A stretch of DNA of 43,132 nt, taken from Pseudomonadales bacterium. Its GTDB lineage: Bacteria; Pseudomonadota; Gammaproteobacteria; Pseudomonadales; Alcanivoracaceae. Location of the stretch: the NCBI GenBank assembly GCA_022360555.1, contig JAKSCQ010000146.1, positions 1 through 43,132 on the forward strand, in the 5' to 3' direction. Each line of letters begins with the position of its first letter. Within the stretch, counting starts at the first letter, position 1. The notes under the pieces were generated by a model that saw nothing but the letters and a program-made list of their open reading frames with translations, made no database searches and was not told where the DNA came from. Shown here piece by piece: positions 7,786-17,339 of the stretch. Both the position numbers and the translations under genes were made by a program.

Positions 7786-8634
7786 ATGAAAATGCATATC
7801 ATGCCCACACGCCGGAACCTGAAATTCCACGTTCCGGACGACAATGTCCTCAAGTGGCATAGCTGGGGCCCCACGGTGACCCAGTTCTTCAATACCCTGT
7901 CGCTGTTTTTCCCGGAAGGCGAGCGCTTTTTCATTAACAGCGTGCGTAAATACCGCGACCAGATCGAAGACCCGGAGTTGCAGGAAGCGGTGCGCAACTT
8001 CATTGGCCAGGAAGCCATGCACGGCCGCGAGCACGAAGACTACAACCAGAAGATGGTGGAAGCCGGCCTGCCCGTGGACAAGCAGGAAGCCCTGGTTTCC
8101 CGGCTGCTGGATTTCATCAGCAAGCACCTGCCCAATGCCATGCAGCTTTCCGCCACGGTGGCGCTGGAACACCTCACCGCCATCCTTGCCGATGTCCTGC
8201 TGCGCGAGCCGGACCTGATCGAAGGCTCCGACGAGGCCTACCAGCAACTTTGGCACTGGCATGCACTGGAGGAGACCGAACACAAGGCCGTGGCCTTTGA
8301 CGTATTCGAAACCGTGTTTGGCACCGGCCTGAAAGCCTGGTTATTGCGCAGCAGTGGTCTGGTGCTGGCCACCACCACTTTCTTTGCGCTGTTCTATCCG
8401 TTCTACCTGATCAATACCTGGAAAGTGGGCCATCTGTTCGACCTGAAAGGCTGGTGGAAATCGTTCAAGTTCCAGTGGCTGAAACCGGGCGGCCTGCGCC
8501 GGGTGATCATCCCCTGGCTGGACTGGTTCAAGCCGGGTTTCCATCCCTGGGATCACGACAACCGCGAGTACCTGGCCGAGATGGACAAGCTGATCGGCGA
8601 CGTGGACGGGTACGAGAAGCACAAGGTGGCGTAA
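7786..8634 (+). CDS. Predicted metal-dependent hydrolase, PF10118 family
   Basis: A 282-residue protein of the COG3687/PF10118 family, whose substrates are not established. The conserved metal-ligand candidates are visible: FIGQEAMHGREHEDYN near residue 75, LEHLTAILADVL near 130, and HWHALEETEHKAVAFDVFE near 155, a ferritin-like spacing of Glu and His across helices. A hydrophobic helical stretch follows (LATTTFFALFYPFYLI), suggesting membrane association. ATG 7786 is chosen over an earlier in-frame start because AAAGGTG lies 8 bp before it. The gene appears monocistronic and ends in a strong terminator. Confidence 0.83.
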   Translation: MKMHIMPTRRNLKFHVPDDNVLKWHSWGPTVTQFFNTLSLFFPEGERFFINSVRKYRDQIEDPELQEAVRNFIGQEAMHGREHEDYNQKMVEAGLPVDKQEALVSRLLDFISKHLPNAMQLSATVALEHLTAILADVLLREPDLIEGSDEAYQQLWHWHALEETEHKAVAFDVFETVFGTGLKAWLLRSSGLVLATTTFFALFYPFYLINTWKVGHLFDLKGWWKSFKFQWLKPGGLRRVIIPWLDWFKPGFHPWDHDNREYLAEMDKLIGDVDGYEKHKVA

Positions 8635-8658
8635 AGCCCTACCGACGCTGCAATGAAA

Positions 8659-8684
8659 AGCCCCGGTATTGTCCGGGGCTTTTT
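8659..8684 (+). terminator. Rho-independent terminator of the PF10118 hydrolase gene
   Basis: Stem AGCCCCGG/CCGGGGCT with a TATTGT loop followed by a short T run, 24 bp after the stop codon. Confidence 0.9.
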
Positions 8685-8698
8685 CGTTCAGCGGCAAA

Positions 8699-8728
8699 GG
8701 TGGATTACGGCCTGCGGCCTAATCCACC
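8699..8728. repeat. Inverted repeat GGTGGATTA...TAATCCACC
   Basis: Nine-base arms (8699-8707 with 8720-8728) around a GC-rich centre that is itself a dyad (CGGCCTGCGGCC). This type of palindrome is common between genes in gammaproteobacteria. Its function is unknown. Confidence 0.7.
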
Positions 8729-8746
8729 CTACCCACTTATAAAGGT

Positions 8747-8812
8747 GCCGTTGGAGCTTTGCTCGCAAAGCGAAGGTTTCAACCCTTCGCCTTGCCAGCA
8801 AGGCTCCAACGG
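8747..8812. repeat. REP-like pair, family 1 (core CCGTTGGAGCTTTGCTCGCA)
   Basis: Two inverted copies, 8747-8775 and 8785-8812, forming a head-to-head pair between the convergent hydrolase and alpha-2-macroglobulin genes. The first copy is the exact reverse complement of the 29 bp at 37034-37062, about 28 kb away. The layout is that of BIME-type REP pairs, resembling Pseudomonas REPs built on a GGAGC...TTGCTCGC core. Confidence 0.8.
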
Positions 8813-8827
8813 AGCTAGCGGTGGCGT

Positions 8828-11800
8828 CTACCGTTTCACCTCCACCCATTGCCCCCGGCTGCGGGCCTGGCGGCGGCCGTTGTACATGGCTTCGGCGGTC
8901 CAGGCCGGCAGGTAGTAGCGGCCGGCGAAGGAAGCGTTCAGTTCCACGGTCAGGGTCAGGGCATTTTTGCTGCCGGGTTTCAGATCGAAGTAATGCATGA
9001 CCCGGTCATCGCGCAGGTCCTGGTAGGTCACCCGCTCGCGGTTTTCCGCGCTGCCGTCCAGACGGCTGCTGGTGATCTGCCAGCCGGACGGCAGGATCTG
9101 GGTCAGGGCCACGTCTTCCAGCGTCTGTTGCCCGGTGTTGGTCACCGTGACCTGGGCAGTGAAGTCCTGCCCCTGTTCCAGGTGGGCGGGGTTGATGGGC
9201 TTGCCATCGGCCAGGAACCGCACCGCCAGATTCAGCCCTTCGCTGACGGCCTGCTCGTTACCCGGCAGGGGCGTGCCACTCTGGCTGAGGGTCACGAACA
9301 GTTTGCGGTCACTGTCATTGCGCACGCTGAGCGACTGGGTGTCATTACCTGCGCGCCCGCCCACGGCCAGTTCCTGACGGGTGACCGGCGCTCTGGCGGC
9401 GATTTCATGCCAGCCCTGTTTGCCATCGCGGAATGCATAGCGGTAGCCATGGTCACCATCCTGGCTGCCGGCATAGCGGGCCATGGCCATCAGTGACCAG
9501 GCGGTGGTCTGGGTGCTGTACCAGCGTTGCCCGGACAACCGGTCGGCAATCTCGCTGGCCAGTTGCCAGGCCTCCTGTTCATTGCCCATGGCTTCGGCCA
9601 CGGTCAGGCGGATGGCCTGGTCACGCAGGGCCGAGCCGTAGGTGTAGCTGGCGCCGTCGTAGTCCAGTTCATCCGTGGCCAGGGTGGTCAACTCGGCAGC
9701 CACTTCGGTGAGTCCCATCTGCTGGTAGGCCGCCGCCAGCAACCAGCGACCGCTGTGGTAACTGGCACTGCGCCGGTAATCCGTCTCGGCCATCTGCAGG
9801 CGTTCGCGCAGTCGGTTCATAGCGCCCACCTGGGGCTTGCCCGCCAGCGCCAGGGTGTACTGGCGATAGGCCTCGGCGCTCCACTCCCAGGGGCGATCTC
9901 CCAAGGCCTGGCTGCGCCGGATCTGGTAGTTCACCCAGTTGTCGATCACCTCCGCCGGCACGGCATAACCCAGCCGGCGGGCTTCCAGCAGGAAGTGTCC
10001 GGCGTAGGTGCTGCCCCAGTCGTTGGCCTCCGCCAGGCCCGGCCAGTAACTGAACCCGCCCCCGGCCAACTGGAAGCGCTTGAGGCGCTCGATGCCGGCG
10101 GTGACGTTCTTCTGGATTGCCTGTTTGCGGCTTTCATCCAGGTCCAGCAACTGGTTCAGGTAAAGTTGGGGCAGCACCGATGAGGTGGTCTGCTCGATGC
10201 AGCCGTGCGGATAACGGAGCAGATAATTCAGACGCCGCTCCAGCCCCATGGCCGGCAGAGCACTCACCGCCAGACTGGCACTGTTGGTGCCGAGCATACC
10301 GTGGGGCTGGTAATCCAGTGCCCAGGTTTCCCCCTTTTCCAGCATCTTGAAGGTGTCACGGGTGGTGGGCGGGTTGGCCGCCCGCACCGGCAGATGCACG
10401 GTTTCACTGGCGCTGTGCTTGCCGCCTTTTGCGGTCACGGTGATAGCGCCGGTTCCGACCCGGTCGTTGGCGCGCAGGCGCAGCATGGCGATCTGGTCCG
10501 AGGGCCCGGTAAAGGTCATTTCGGCCTGGCCATTTTCCACAGTGAACAAGTCGTCGTCCGCTTCCACGGACAGGGAGACCTGCTTGAGGCTGTCGTCGGT
10601 GACGAACACGGTAACCGGCAGCTCCACGGTTTCGCCCGGGCCCAATACCCGCGGCAGGGTGCTGAGCAGGGTCAGCGGCTGGGTCACGGTGATGTCGCTG
10701 TCGGCCTTGCCGTAGGCGCCGTTGTCACCGGCCACCACCATGGCCCGTACCTGCCCCATGTAGGGTGGCAGGGTGATGTCGTGGCTGTCGCTGTCACCGG
10801 CTTCCAGGGTAAAGGGCCCCAGGAACTGCACCACCGGCGGGAAACGCCGGCGCTGTTTTTCACGGCCATCATCGGCGCCGTCGGAACCGCCCAGGGCGAG
10901 CAGGCGATCCAGCTCGGCGCCATAGGCGCCCACCACCATGTCGAACAGGTCCCAGGTCAGCACGCCCAGGGCCTCGCGACGGTAGAAGGCATCATGGGGG
11001 TCCGGGGTCTGGAAATTGGTGAGGCCCAGCAGGCCTTCGTCCACCAGCGCCAGGGTGTAGGTCATGGCCTTGCCCTGCCGCTCGCTGACATTGACGGTGA
11101 AGGTCTCTTCCGGCCTGACCTTGGCCGGTGCCTCGAGCTGCGGCTGCAGGCGGGTGGCCGGGTCTTCCACCATCAGTGGCACGATGCCGTAGAGGCGGAT
11201 GGGCCGGTCGTTGTCACGCTGGTGGGGCTGCAACAGGGCCACATGCACATAGACATTGGGCGCCATGTCGGCGGTGACCGGGATGTCCAGGGTCTGGGCC
11301 TCGCCGGTGGCCGGCAGCCAATAGTGGTCCAGCACCCGGGAGCCGGTTTCCAGGCTCACCAGCAGGCGGCCTCCGGACACGGCGGGCAGTTCGATATGGG
11401 CGGTGTCGCCGACCTGGTAGTTTTCCCGGTCGGCGGCCAGGGACAATCGGGTGGCCGCGTCCTGGCTGCCGCTGGCGCGGTCCCAGCTCCAGCCCAGGTA
11501 GACCGTTTGCGAAGTGCAGTGTTCGCTCTGCCGGTCGCAGATACGGATCAGGTGACGGCCCCAGTCGTAATCGGCGCCGTCGAGGGTCCACTGGCCGCGC
11601 CCTTCGGCGTCGGTGGTCAGTTGTGCCCGGGTGACTGCCTGGGTATTGGGGTCGCTGATGAAATTGGTCAGGTCATCGCCGGAACGGTCCCACCACCAGC
11701 GCCAGTCGATTTCGTAGACGGTTATATCCAGCGGCCGGGCAGCTTCCGGTTTGCCTTCGCGATCCACGCTGATCAGGTCGATGGCATGCTCACCGTCGCG

Positions 11801-14425
11801 GGACAGGGCCCCGCCCCAGCCGCTGCCTTCGGGAATGCGCATCCCCACCCAGTGGGCGAAAGGCGATACCGGTACGCTGCGGATCTGGGTGCTGTAGTCG
11901 CCACTGTTTTCGAACACCCGGGTGGTCAGGGTGGCACGCAGCATGCCGGGGGTTTGTTCCACCGGAATGGTCAGCGGGAAGCTGGCCTTGCCATCCGCGC
12001 CCACCCGGGCGTCGAAGGCGGTAAAGGGTTCACTGCTCAGCGAGCGGGTGCTGTCATCGAAGTGATAGGCGTCCAGGCCGTCAAAGCGGGTACGGCTGGC
12101 GGTCACGCGCACTTTCACATCCGCCTTCAGGTTGGCGGCGGTGGCACCGTTGAGCCACTGGGTGAAAAGCCCCACGGTGTTGGACTCATTGGCGGTCAGT
12201 TGTTGCGGCAGGTCCAGTTCGATCTTCAACCGGTTGGGCTTGATGGCTTCCACCCGCACAGGGGTATCGAAATAGCGCTGGCCCAGCCGCGCCACGGCCC
12301 GCCAGTTGCCGGTGGGGGCTTCCTCGTCGGTGCTCAGGGTAAAGGCGTAGAAGTCCCCCACCGGCGTGTCCAGGGTGTAGCTGTCCACCTTGTTGCCGCG
12401 TGGGTCGAACCAGTCCAGCGTGAGGGGATGATCATCGGGGATCACCTCGTTCTGGTCTTCCAGCACGAAGGTCAGGTGGATGTCATCGCCGGGGCGCCAT
12501 ACATCCCGTTCACCGTAGAAGAAACCTTTCAGGCCATCGCGTACCCGTTCGCCACCGGTGTTGAACTGGTTGGTGGGCAGGGCCCGGTTGCGTGCCAGTT
12601 TCAAATAACCGGTATCGCGTTCCTTCACGGCTTCCAGGTAGAAAGGGGTGCCATCCAGTTGCACGGTAACCATGCCATCGGCATCGGTCAGCCCCATGCC
12701 GATCTGTTGTTGCTGGTAGTTATAGGCCTTGATCACCACGTCGCCGGCGGGGCTGTTGTCGCTAAGCCGGGTGGCGATCACATAGAGGGCATCGTCCTGG
12801 CCGCGCTTGGCAATCAACCCCAGGTTGGATGCCAGGAACGCCCGGGTGCTGCTGGCCAGGTCGTTGTACTGGTAGTAGCTGTCGGAACAGGGGTTGTGCT
12901 GTTCATACCAGCTCAGGTAGCCGGCATCGTTATAGTAGCGGGTCACCACGCTGTTCTGGTCATTGTCCTGGCCCGGGCCATCGTAGCTGTCCGGCAGGGT
13001 TTTCTTGCGGGTCAGGGCGCCCGCGGGGCAGCCGTAGGTAATGTCATCGCCATCGATGGTCAAGGTCAGGTGCACCAGGCCGTTGGGGTGCATGGCCATC
13101 AGCTCGGTCAGGTCCAGGTGGTAACGCTGCCAGCCTTCACCGTCGGTGGGCAGGGACAGGGTTTTCTGCCACAGGTAGCGCCCGGTGCGGCTGTCCATGT
13201 CACCTTCGTCCAGGTCACTGCCCTGCAGGTAGCTGCCGATGTTGTCATCGAAAACCCGGAAGGCCTGCACCTTGACCGAATGCACGCCGGCGGCCTCGAA
13301 CGGCACGCTGAGTTGTTCGCCATCGGGCAGGATGGTGCCCTTGCCGACAAAGCGAACGCCGGGCTTGGTCATCATCAGGGTGACGGTCTTTTCGAACCGT
13401 TCGGTGAGCCGCCCCTGGCTGGCGGAGCGCAGCCCGGGTTCGAGCACCAGTTTGACGTCGTTTTCCTTGTCGTCCTGGGGGTAGACCCGCAAGCGGCTGC
13501 CATCCACTTCCACGCGGGGCGCCTTGTCGTTCAGGGTGACCAGCCCTTTCAGGTTCTGCGAGCCTCGCAGGGCTTCGGAAAAATTCACTTCGATGTGGCG
13601 CTTGGGATAATTCACCGCCCGGACATTGGTGACTTCGAAGGCCGCCAGCGCCGGGACCGAATAAGCGCGCTGGCCCTTGTTCTCGATACCCAGGGGCTCA
13701 CCATCCCAGGCCAGTTGCATGGTGCCGCTTTCATCCGTGCGCTGGATGCCGGACACGGTGAAGTCATGGCGCAGTCCGGCGCTGTCGTGGCGCCAGTCGA
13801 TGGTCAATGGCTGGTCGTTACGGGTGGCGGTGAGCACTTGCTCCACGGCGCCCTGGTCGGCCAGGTCGCGGGTTTCCAAGGTGCCGGTAAGCACCATCTG
13901 GTTGCCCTCCTGCGTGGGCAATAGCGATTGCACGGTGAGACTGAGCTGCTGGCGCATGACCTGCAGATCGAAGCGGGCCGTCGGCAGTTTGTCGTCCACG
14001 TTTTCCAGGCCCTGGGCATACAGCATCAGGGTCAGGGATTCGCCGGCGGGCAGCGGTTCATCAGGACGAATTTCCAGAGCGTCTTCGGTGGTGAATACCA
14101 CTGTGGCCGGGTGCTCGGGTTGCAGCCGGGCCACGCCACTGACCGGTTGCCCGAGTGTTTCACCACTGGCTACCGGGTGATTGAAACGCACCACCAGGGG
14201 CGCACGGGCACTGATCAGGCGAGAAGGCGATGTGGCAAGATGAGACTGCCAGCGTTCATCCAGTACCGGCGCCGAAGCCGTATCGGCACTGGCCGGTGAC
14301 GTTGTGGTATCAGTCTGCTTCGCCGCAGTCTGTTTCTGCGGGTCGTCGGCGCTATCACAGGCCGTCAGTCCCAGAGTGAGACAGAGAGCAAGCAAACGAA
14401 AGAGAGAGGGTCCCCGAGTCGGCAT
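8828..14425 (-). CDS. Alpha-2-macroglobulin family lipoprotein (YfaS/ECAM-like)
   Basis: A 1865-residue bacterial alpha-2-macroglobulin, a periplasmic protease trap. Attack of the bait region triggers collapse and covalent capture through a thioester. The lipobox LTAC places the lipidated cysteine at residue 23; the next residue is Asp, the Lol-avoidance signal, so inner-membrane retention is expected. Multiple MG-type beta domains fill residues 60-1250. The thioester motif CIEQ (in YPHGCIEQTTSS) begins at Cys1409 and is intact, followed by the helical thioester domain (FQLAGGGFSYWPG) and a C-terminal receptor-like beta domain. ATG 14425 with GGAAG upstream is preferred over TTG 14446. The pbpC gene that often accompanies this family is not adjacent; a DUF3080 gene is divergent. 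Confidence 0.93.
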   Translation of the reverse strand: MPTRGPSLFRLLALCLTLGLTACDSADDPQKQTAAKQTDTTTSPASADTASAPVLDERWQSHLATSPSRLISARAPLVVRFNHPVASGETLGQPVSGVARLQPEHPATVVFTTEDALEIRPDEPLPAGESLTLMLYAQGLENVDDKLPTARFDLQVMRQQLSLTVQSLLPTQEGNQMVLTGTLETRDLADQGAVEQVLTATRNDQPLTIDWRHDSAGLRHDFTVSGIQRTDESGTMQLAWDGEPLGIENKGQRAYSVPALAAFEVTNVRAVNYPKRHIEVNFSEALRGSQNLKGLVTLNDKAPRVEVDGSRLRVYPQDDKENDVKLVLEPGLRSASQGRLTERFEKTVTLMMTKPGVRFVGKGTILPDGEQLSVPFEAAGVHSVKVQAFRVFDDNIGSYLQGSDLDEGDMDSRTGRYLWQKTLSLPTDGEGWQRYHLDLTELMAMHPNGLVHLTLTIDGDDITYGCPAGALTRKKTLPDSYDGPGQDNDQNSVVTRYYNDAGYLSWYEQHNPCSDSYYQYNDLASSTRAFLASNLGLIAKRGQDDALYVIATRLSDNSPAGDVVIKAYNYQQQQIGMGLTDADGMVTVQLDGTPFYLEAVKERDTGYLKLARNRALPTNQFNTGGERVRDGLKGFFYGERDVWRPGDDIHLTFVLEDQNEVIPDDHPLTLDWFDPRGNKVDSYTLDTPVGDFYAFTLSTDEEAPTGNWRAVARLGQRYFDTPVRVEAIKPNRLKIELDLPQQLTANESNTVGLFTQWLNGATAANLKADVKVRVTASRTRFDGLDAYHFDDSTRSLSSEPFTAFDARVGADGKASFPLTIPVEQTPGMLRATLTTRVFENSGDYSTQIRSVPVSPFAHWVGMRIPEGSGWGGALSRDGEHAIDLISVDREGKPEAARPLDITVYEIDWRWWWDRSGDDLTNFISDPNTQAVTRAQLTTDAEGRGQWTLDGADYDWGRHLIRICDRQSEHCTSQTVYLGWSWDRASGSQDAATRLSLAADRENYQVGDTAHIELPAVSGGRLLVSLETGSRVLDHYWLPATGEAQTLDIPVTADMAPNVYVHVALLQPHQRDNDRPIRLYGIVPLMVEDPATRLQPQLEAPAKVRPEETFTVNVSERQGKAMTYTLALVDEGLLGLTNFQTPDPHDAFYRREALGVLTWDLFDMVVGAYGAELDRLLALGGSDGADDGREKQRRRFPPVVQFLGPFTLEAGDSDSHDITLPPYMGQVRAMVVAGDNGAYGKADSDITVTQPLTLLSTLPRVLGPGETVELPVTVFVTDDSLKQVSLSVEADDDLFTVENGQAEMTFTGPSDQIAMLRLRANDRVGTGAITVTAKGGKHSASETVHLPVRAANPPTTRDTFKMLEKGETWALDYQPHGMLGTNSASLAVSALPAMGLERRLNYLLRYPHGCIEQTTSSVLPQLYLNQLLDLDESRKQAIQKNVTAGIERLKRFQLAGGGFSYWPGLAEANDWGSTYAGHFLLEARRLGYAVPAEVIDNWVNYQIRRSQALGDRPWEWSAEAYRQYTLALAGKPQVGAMNRLRERLQMAETDYRRSASYHSGRWLLAAAYQQMGLTEVAAELTTLATDELDYDGASYTYGSALRDQAIRLTVAEAMGNEQEAWQLASEIADRLSGQRWYSTQTTAWSLMAMARYAGSQDGDHGYRYAFRDGKQGWHEIAARAPVTRQELAVGGRAGNDTQSLSVRNDSDRKLFVTLSQSGTPLPGNEQAVSEGLNLAVRFLADGKPINPAHLEQGQDFTAQVTVTNTGQQTLEDVALTQILPSGWQITSSRLDGSAENRERVTYQDLRDDRVMHYFDLKPGSKNALTLTVELNASFAGRYYLPAWTAEAMYNGRRQARSRGQWVEVKR

Positions 14426-14535
14426 AAGACGCTTCCAATGCAACAATTTTTATTGGCGCCAAAATAGCACATCCGTGCTGCAATTCGCGGGCAATGGCGC
14501 CGGAGTGTCAACGGTTTGGCAAAAGGTCAGCATAA

Positions 14536-15579
14536 ATGGTTCAAAAACGCAGCGCATTTTTCATCGCCCTGGCCGTGGCCCTGCTGGCTGCCGTTGCCTG
14601 GTGGCTGGCGCCGGTGGATGAAGACCAGGCCCGCTGGGACGATTACCTATCGCGGCTGGAACGACTTACCCGGCAGGCCCTGCCCGCGCCACCACCGCTG
14701 GACCTGCAACGCTATCCCCGCAATCGAGACCTGCGCTTGCCGATTCCGGTACATCGGGTGGACCTGCTGGATTATCTGGAATTGCGCCACTGCGATCTGA
14801 TGACGCTGATCAGTAAACGCAACAGTGCCCTGGGGAAAATCCAGGCGGCCTCCCTGCGTTTTCAGTACGAGGTGAGGTTTATACGGCGGGCCCGGCAGTG
14901 CTTGTCAGCAAACCGGCTGGAGAACCCGGAACTGGTGGCACTCCTGACCGAGGTGGTGGAACAGAAGAGCGCCGCCCTGCCCGCCCTTTACTGGAATGCC
15001 CTGGCGGCCGGGGAGGAAATGCACCACTTTTTCGGCCAGACCCCCTCGGCCCGCACCGGTGACAGTCAGGGCGCCTTGCGGGCACTGGCACAGCTTGCCA
15101 CCGTCCGCGACCCCCGTCTGCTGCCGCCTGCGCAGTACCTGGCCAACATGGAAGAGCATTTACAGAAGCTGGCCCACAGCCAGGCCGGTGGCATCCTGCT
15201 GCGCCGCACCGCCCTGGCCCTGCGTGAATTGCAACGGGGCAATGCCCTGCTGGCCGGCATTGATCCAGAGCGATTGTGCCCGCGAGGCCGCGCCAGCACC
15301 CGTGCCCGACGTCTGCGCAATGTGCTGGACAATATCTGGGGGCCGAAAGTGCAGCAGGCACTGGCCGATAGCTGGCGGCAACGACGCCAACTGGCAGACA
15401 GTCTCGCGGCCATCCAAGCAATGCTGCCTTCGCCGCCGCCCGCCTTCAGCCAGTGGCAGGCCCACTATTTCGGCCCCAATGGCGTGGAAACCCGCATGGA
15501 ACAGGCCCTGCAGCGGCATGTGGAGCTGTGGCAGAACCGGCTGCGGCCCTGCGGCCTGATGCCCGGCCAGAGGCGGTAA
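14536..15579 (+). CDS. DUF3080 family membrane-anchored protein
   Basis: A 347-residue protein recognised as DUF3080 (PF11279) from the conserved block LLDYLELRHCDLMTLISKRNSALGK at about residues 79-103 and the later RARQCL and RLCPRG cysteine segments. An N-terminal hydrophobic segment (residues 8-24) with a short basic start suggests an inner-membrane anchor with the bulk in the periplasm; no lipobox is visible. The mature part is helical and rich in Leu, Arg and Gln. Cysteines in the HCDL, RQCL, LCPRG and RPCGL segments may form disulfides. AAGG lies upstream of ATG 14536. The gene is divergent from the alpha-2-macroglobulin gene across 110 bp. The family has no established function. Confidence 0.8.
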   Translation: MVQKRSAFFIALAVALLAAVAWWLAPVDEDQARWDDYLSRLERLTRQALPAPPPLDLQRYPRNRDLRLPIPVHRVDLLDYLELRHCDLMTLISKRNSALGKIQAASLRFQYEVRFIRRARQCLSANRLENPELVALLTEVVEQKSAALPALYWNALAAGEEMHHFFGQTPSARTGDSQGALRALAQLATVRDPRLLPPAQYLANMEEHLQKLAHSQAGGILLRRTALALRELQRGNALLAGIDPERLCPRGRASTRARRLRNVLDNIWGPKVQQALADSWRQRRQLADSLAAIQAMLPSPPPAFSQWQAHYFGPNGVETRMEQALQRHVELWQNRLRPCGLMPGQRR

Positions 15580-15968
15580 CCGCCTGATAATATGCACCTT
15601 GGTGCAAAAATTGACCTGGAAGGCCAAACAAAAAGTCTGCAAAGCGAATGTTACTGCGAACAACTGTCCACATAATCAATGGCGTCGATGCGGTCCCATC
15701 CATCGACTCCGGAGTCTAACTCCGTGATAGCTCTCCCGAGCCAAACTATTATCGGCGCCCTCTGGGCGCCGTTTTTTTTGGGGAGGAAGCAGCTACGTAG
15801 CCGCTGCGGGAACGATACAACCGCTTGAGGCACGAACAACCCGGATTCGAGTTGCGAGAAGCGAGTGTCGAAAACCAAAACCCAACTCGCGAATGCTGCT
15901 TTTCGAAACTCGCTCCTCGTGACTCGCACCTCTTGGCGCTTGGTGACGCTCGAGAAAGATAGAACGCG
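15580..15968. other. Gene-free stretch between DUF3080 and pelG
   Basis: No protein gene is seen. It holds an inverted repeat TGCACC-TT-GGTGCA (15593-15606), a 12-bp palindrome GACTCCGGAGTC near 15704-15715, a strong plus-strand terminator (15753-15779), and a repeat-rich part (about 15850-15935). In that part the words CGAGTTGCGAG and CTTTTCGAAACTCGC recur; the latter also occurs near 31839-31853. A small RNA ending at the terminator is possible but unproven. Confidence 0.5.
15753..15779 (+). terminator. Strong rho-independent terminator
   Basis: Stem CGGCGCCC/GGGCGCCG with a TCT loop, then eight T residues. It lies 174 bp beyond the DUF3080 stop, so it terminates either that transcript or an independent short RNA. 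Confidence 0.9.
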
Positions 15969-17339
15969 TCAATGCAGCATAAAGGTGCTGTACTCCAACT
16001 CCCCCATCTTGCGATTGACCAGCCACAGCCCCAGCAGCACACAGATCGCCAGCGCCAGTAAAAAACCAAAGCCGAAGAACTGCGGGCCCAGCATCAGGCT
16101 GATACCGGTGAGCAGGATATTGAGCACCAGGAACAGGCCGGTGAGCAGCACCAGCATGCGGCGCTGGTCCAGGTAGCAGAACACATTGATGATGGCCAGG
16201 AAGACCACCTGCAGGGCGGTGGCGATAAGCTGGACTTTCAGCAAGGGCAAGTAGAGTTCGGAAATTCCCAGGGCGGCGAAGATCTGGGCGCCGGTCACCA
16301 TGATCACCAGTGCGGAAATCATCTGGATCTTGAGAATCTGGTAAATCCCCTGGCGGATCACAAATACCATTTGGTTGCGCATGTCTTCGATATAGGCCAG
16401 CGAGCCGCCCTCGCGCACCGCATCGTAGAAATTGCTGTAGTACTCCACGAAGTCCGTTTCCATGCGCACCAGAAACACGGCCATGCCGGGAATCAGGGAC
16501 AGGTAGGACAGGAACACCGGAATGTCATAGATAAAGGACGCCCGCAGCGGGCCGATCACGTCACTGCCGGTGCCACTGTAGAACCAGAACATGATCTTGT
16601 CGGCCCAGACCCCGCCGTTATAGAAAAGCCCCACCAGCATCAGGCTCGGGTACAGGTAACGAGGACTAAACAGGTCGAAGGAAACCAGACTCCGCGCCGG
16701 ATAACCGCGTACGATCAGCACCAGCATGCCGGCCAGCAGGGTCACCTGCCCCAGCAGAAAGCCCAGCAACAGACCTTCCAGATTCATGAAGCGCAGCAGG
16801 AATGCCGCCAGTACGGTAATGCCGTAGCCCAGCGCATACAGCAGCAGGATGGCCTTGTATTGTTTCATGCCGGACAGGAAGACCGTGGCAATCCAGATAT
16901 TGCTCAGCACCACGAAACTGGCCACCAGCAACACCCGAAACAGAATGCTCTGTTGCGGAAACAGAAACAGGGCCACCAGCAACGACAACACCCCGGACAC
17001 GAGCGTCACCAGCAAGGTCACGCCACCAAAGTTGGGCAGAATCAGATCTTCACGATGCTCGAAGGAGCGGTCCGCACAGAAACGGGTAAAGGCCAGCTGA
17101 ATGGCGCCGGTAAGAATCAGGCTGCCAGCGATCAGATAGGTGACGGTAATCTGGAACTGCGTCACCCCGATATCCGGAATCACCGCCCCCAGGCTGAAAA
17201 TACCGATGATCAGGATGCCGATGATCGACAGCACCCAGGGCCCGGAACTGATCACCCCGGCATAGGCATAGGCGCGGATCAGCCCCAGCAGGGTGTCCTT
17301 GCGCAACAGGCGCCGCAGCTCAAAACCGATCCCCGCCAT
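15969..17339 (-). CDS. pelG: PelG, Pel exopolysaccharide inner-membrane transporter
   Basis: A 456-residue polytopic inner-membrane protein, the same length as the Pseudomonas aeruginosa PelG. It is thought to form the membrane complex with PelD and PelE that moves Pel polymer across the inner membrane. It is related to the polysaccharide (Wzx-like) flippase fold. It opens MAGIGFELRRLLRKDTLLGL, typical of PelG, and about 12 hydrophobic helices follow, with a short polar end (VNRKMGELEYSTF). Its ATG overlaps the pelF stop codon by one base (TGATG), implying translational coupling. It is the last gene of the operon. Confidence 0.95.
   Translation of the reverse strand: MAGIGFELRRLLRKDTLLGLIRAYAYAGVISSGPWVLSIIGILIIGIFSLGAVIPDIGVTQFQITVTYLIAGSLILTGAIQLAFTRFCADRSFEHREDLILPNFGGVTLLVTLVSGVLSLLVALFLFPQQSILFRVLLVASFVVLSNIWIATVFLSGMKQYKAILLLYALGYGITVLAAFLLRFMNLEGLLLGFLLGQVTLLAGMLVLIVRGYPARSLVSFDLFSPRYLYPSLMLVGLFYNGGVWADKIMFWFYSGTGSDVIGPLRASFIYDIPVFLSYLSLIPGMAVFLVRMETDFVEYYSNFYDAVREGGSLAYIEDMRNQMVFVIRQGIYQILKIQMISALVIMVTGAQIFAALGISELYLPLLKVQLIATALQVVFLAIINVFCYLDQRRMLVLLTGLFLVLNILLTGISLMLGPQFFGFGFLLALAICVLLGLWLVNRKMGELEYSTFMLH

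Noticed and set aside
10205-13924. Very long plus-strand open frame (over 1200 codons) inside the alpha-2-macroglobulin gene
   Set aside because: It is antisense to a clearly recognised protein, and its Gly/His/Val/Gln-rich composition is that of a high-GC shadow frame.
15593-15606. TGCACC-TT-GGTGCA as an NtrC site
   Set aside because: NtrC sites need a longer spacer between the half-sites; there is also no sigma-54 promoter nearby.
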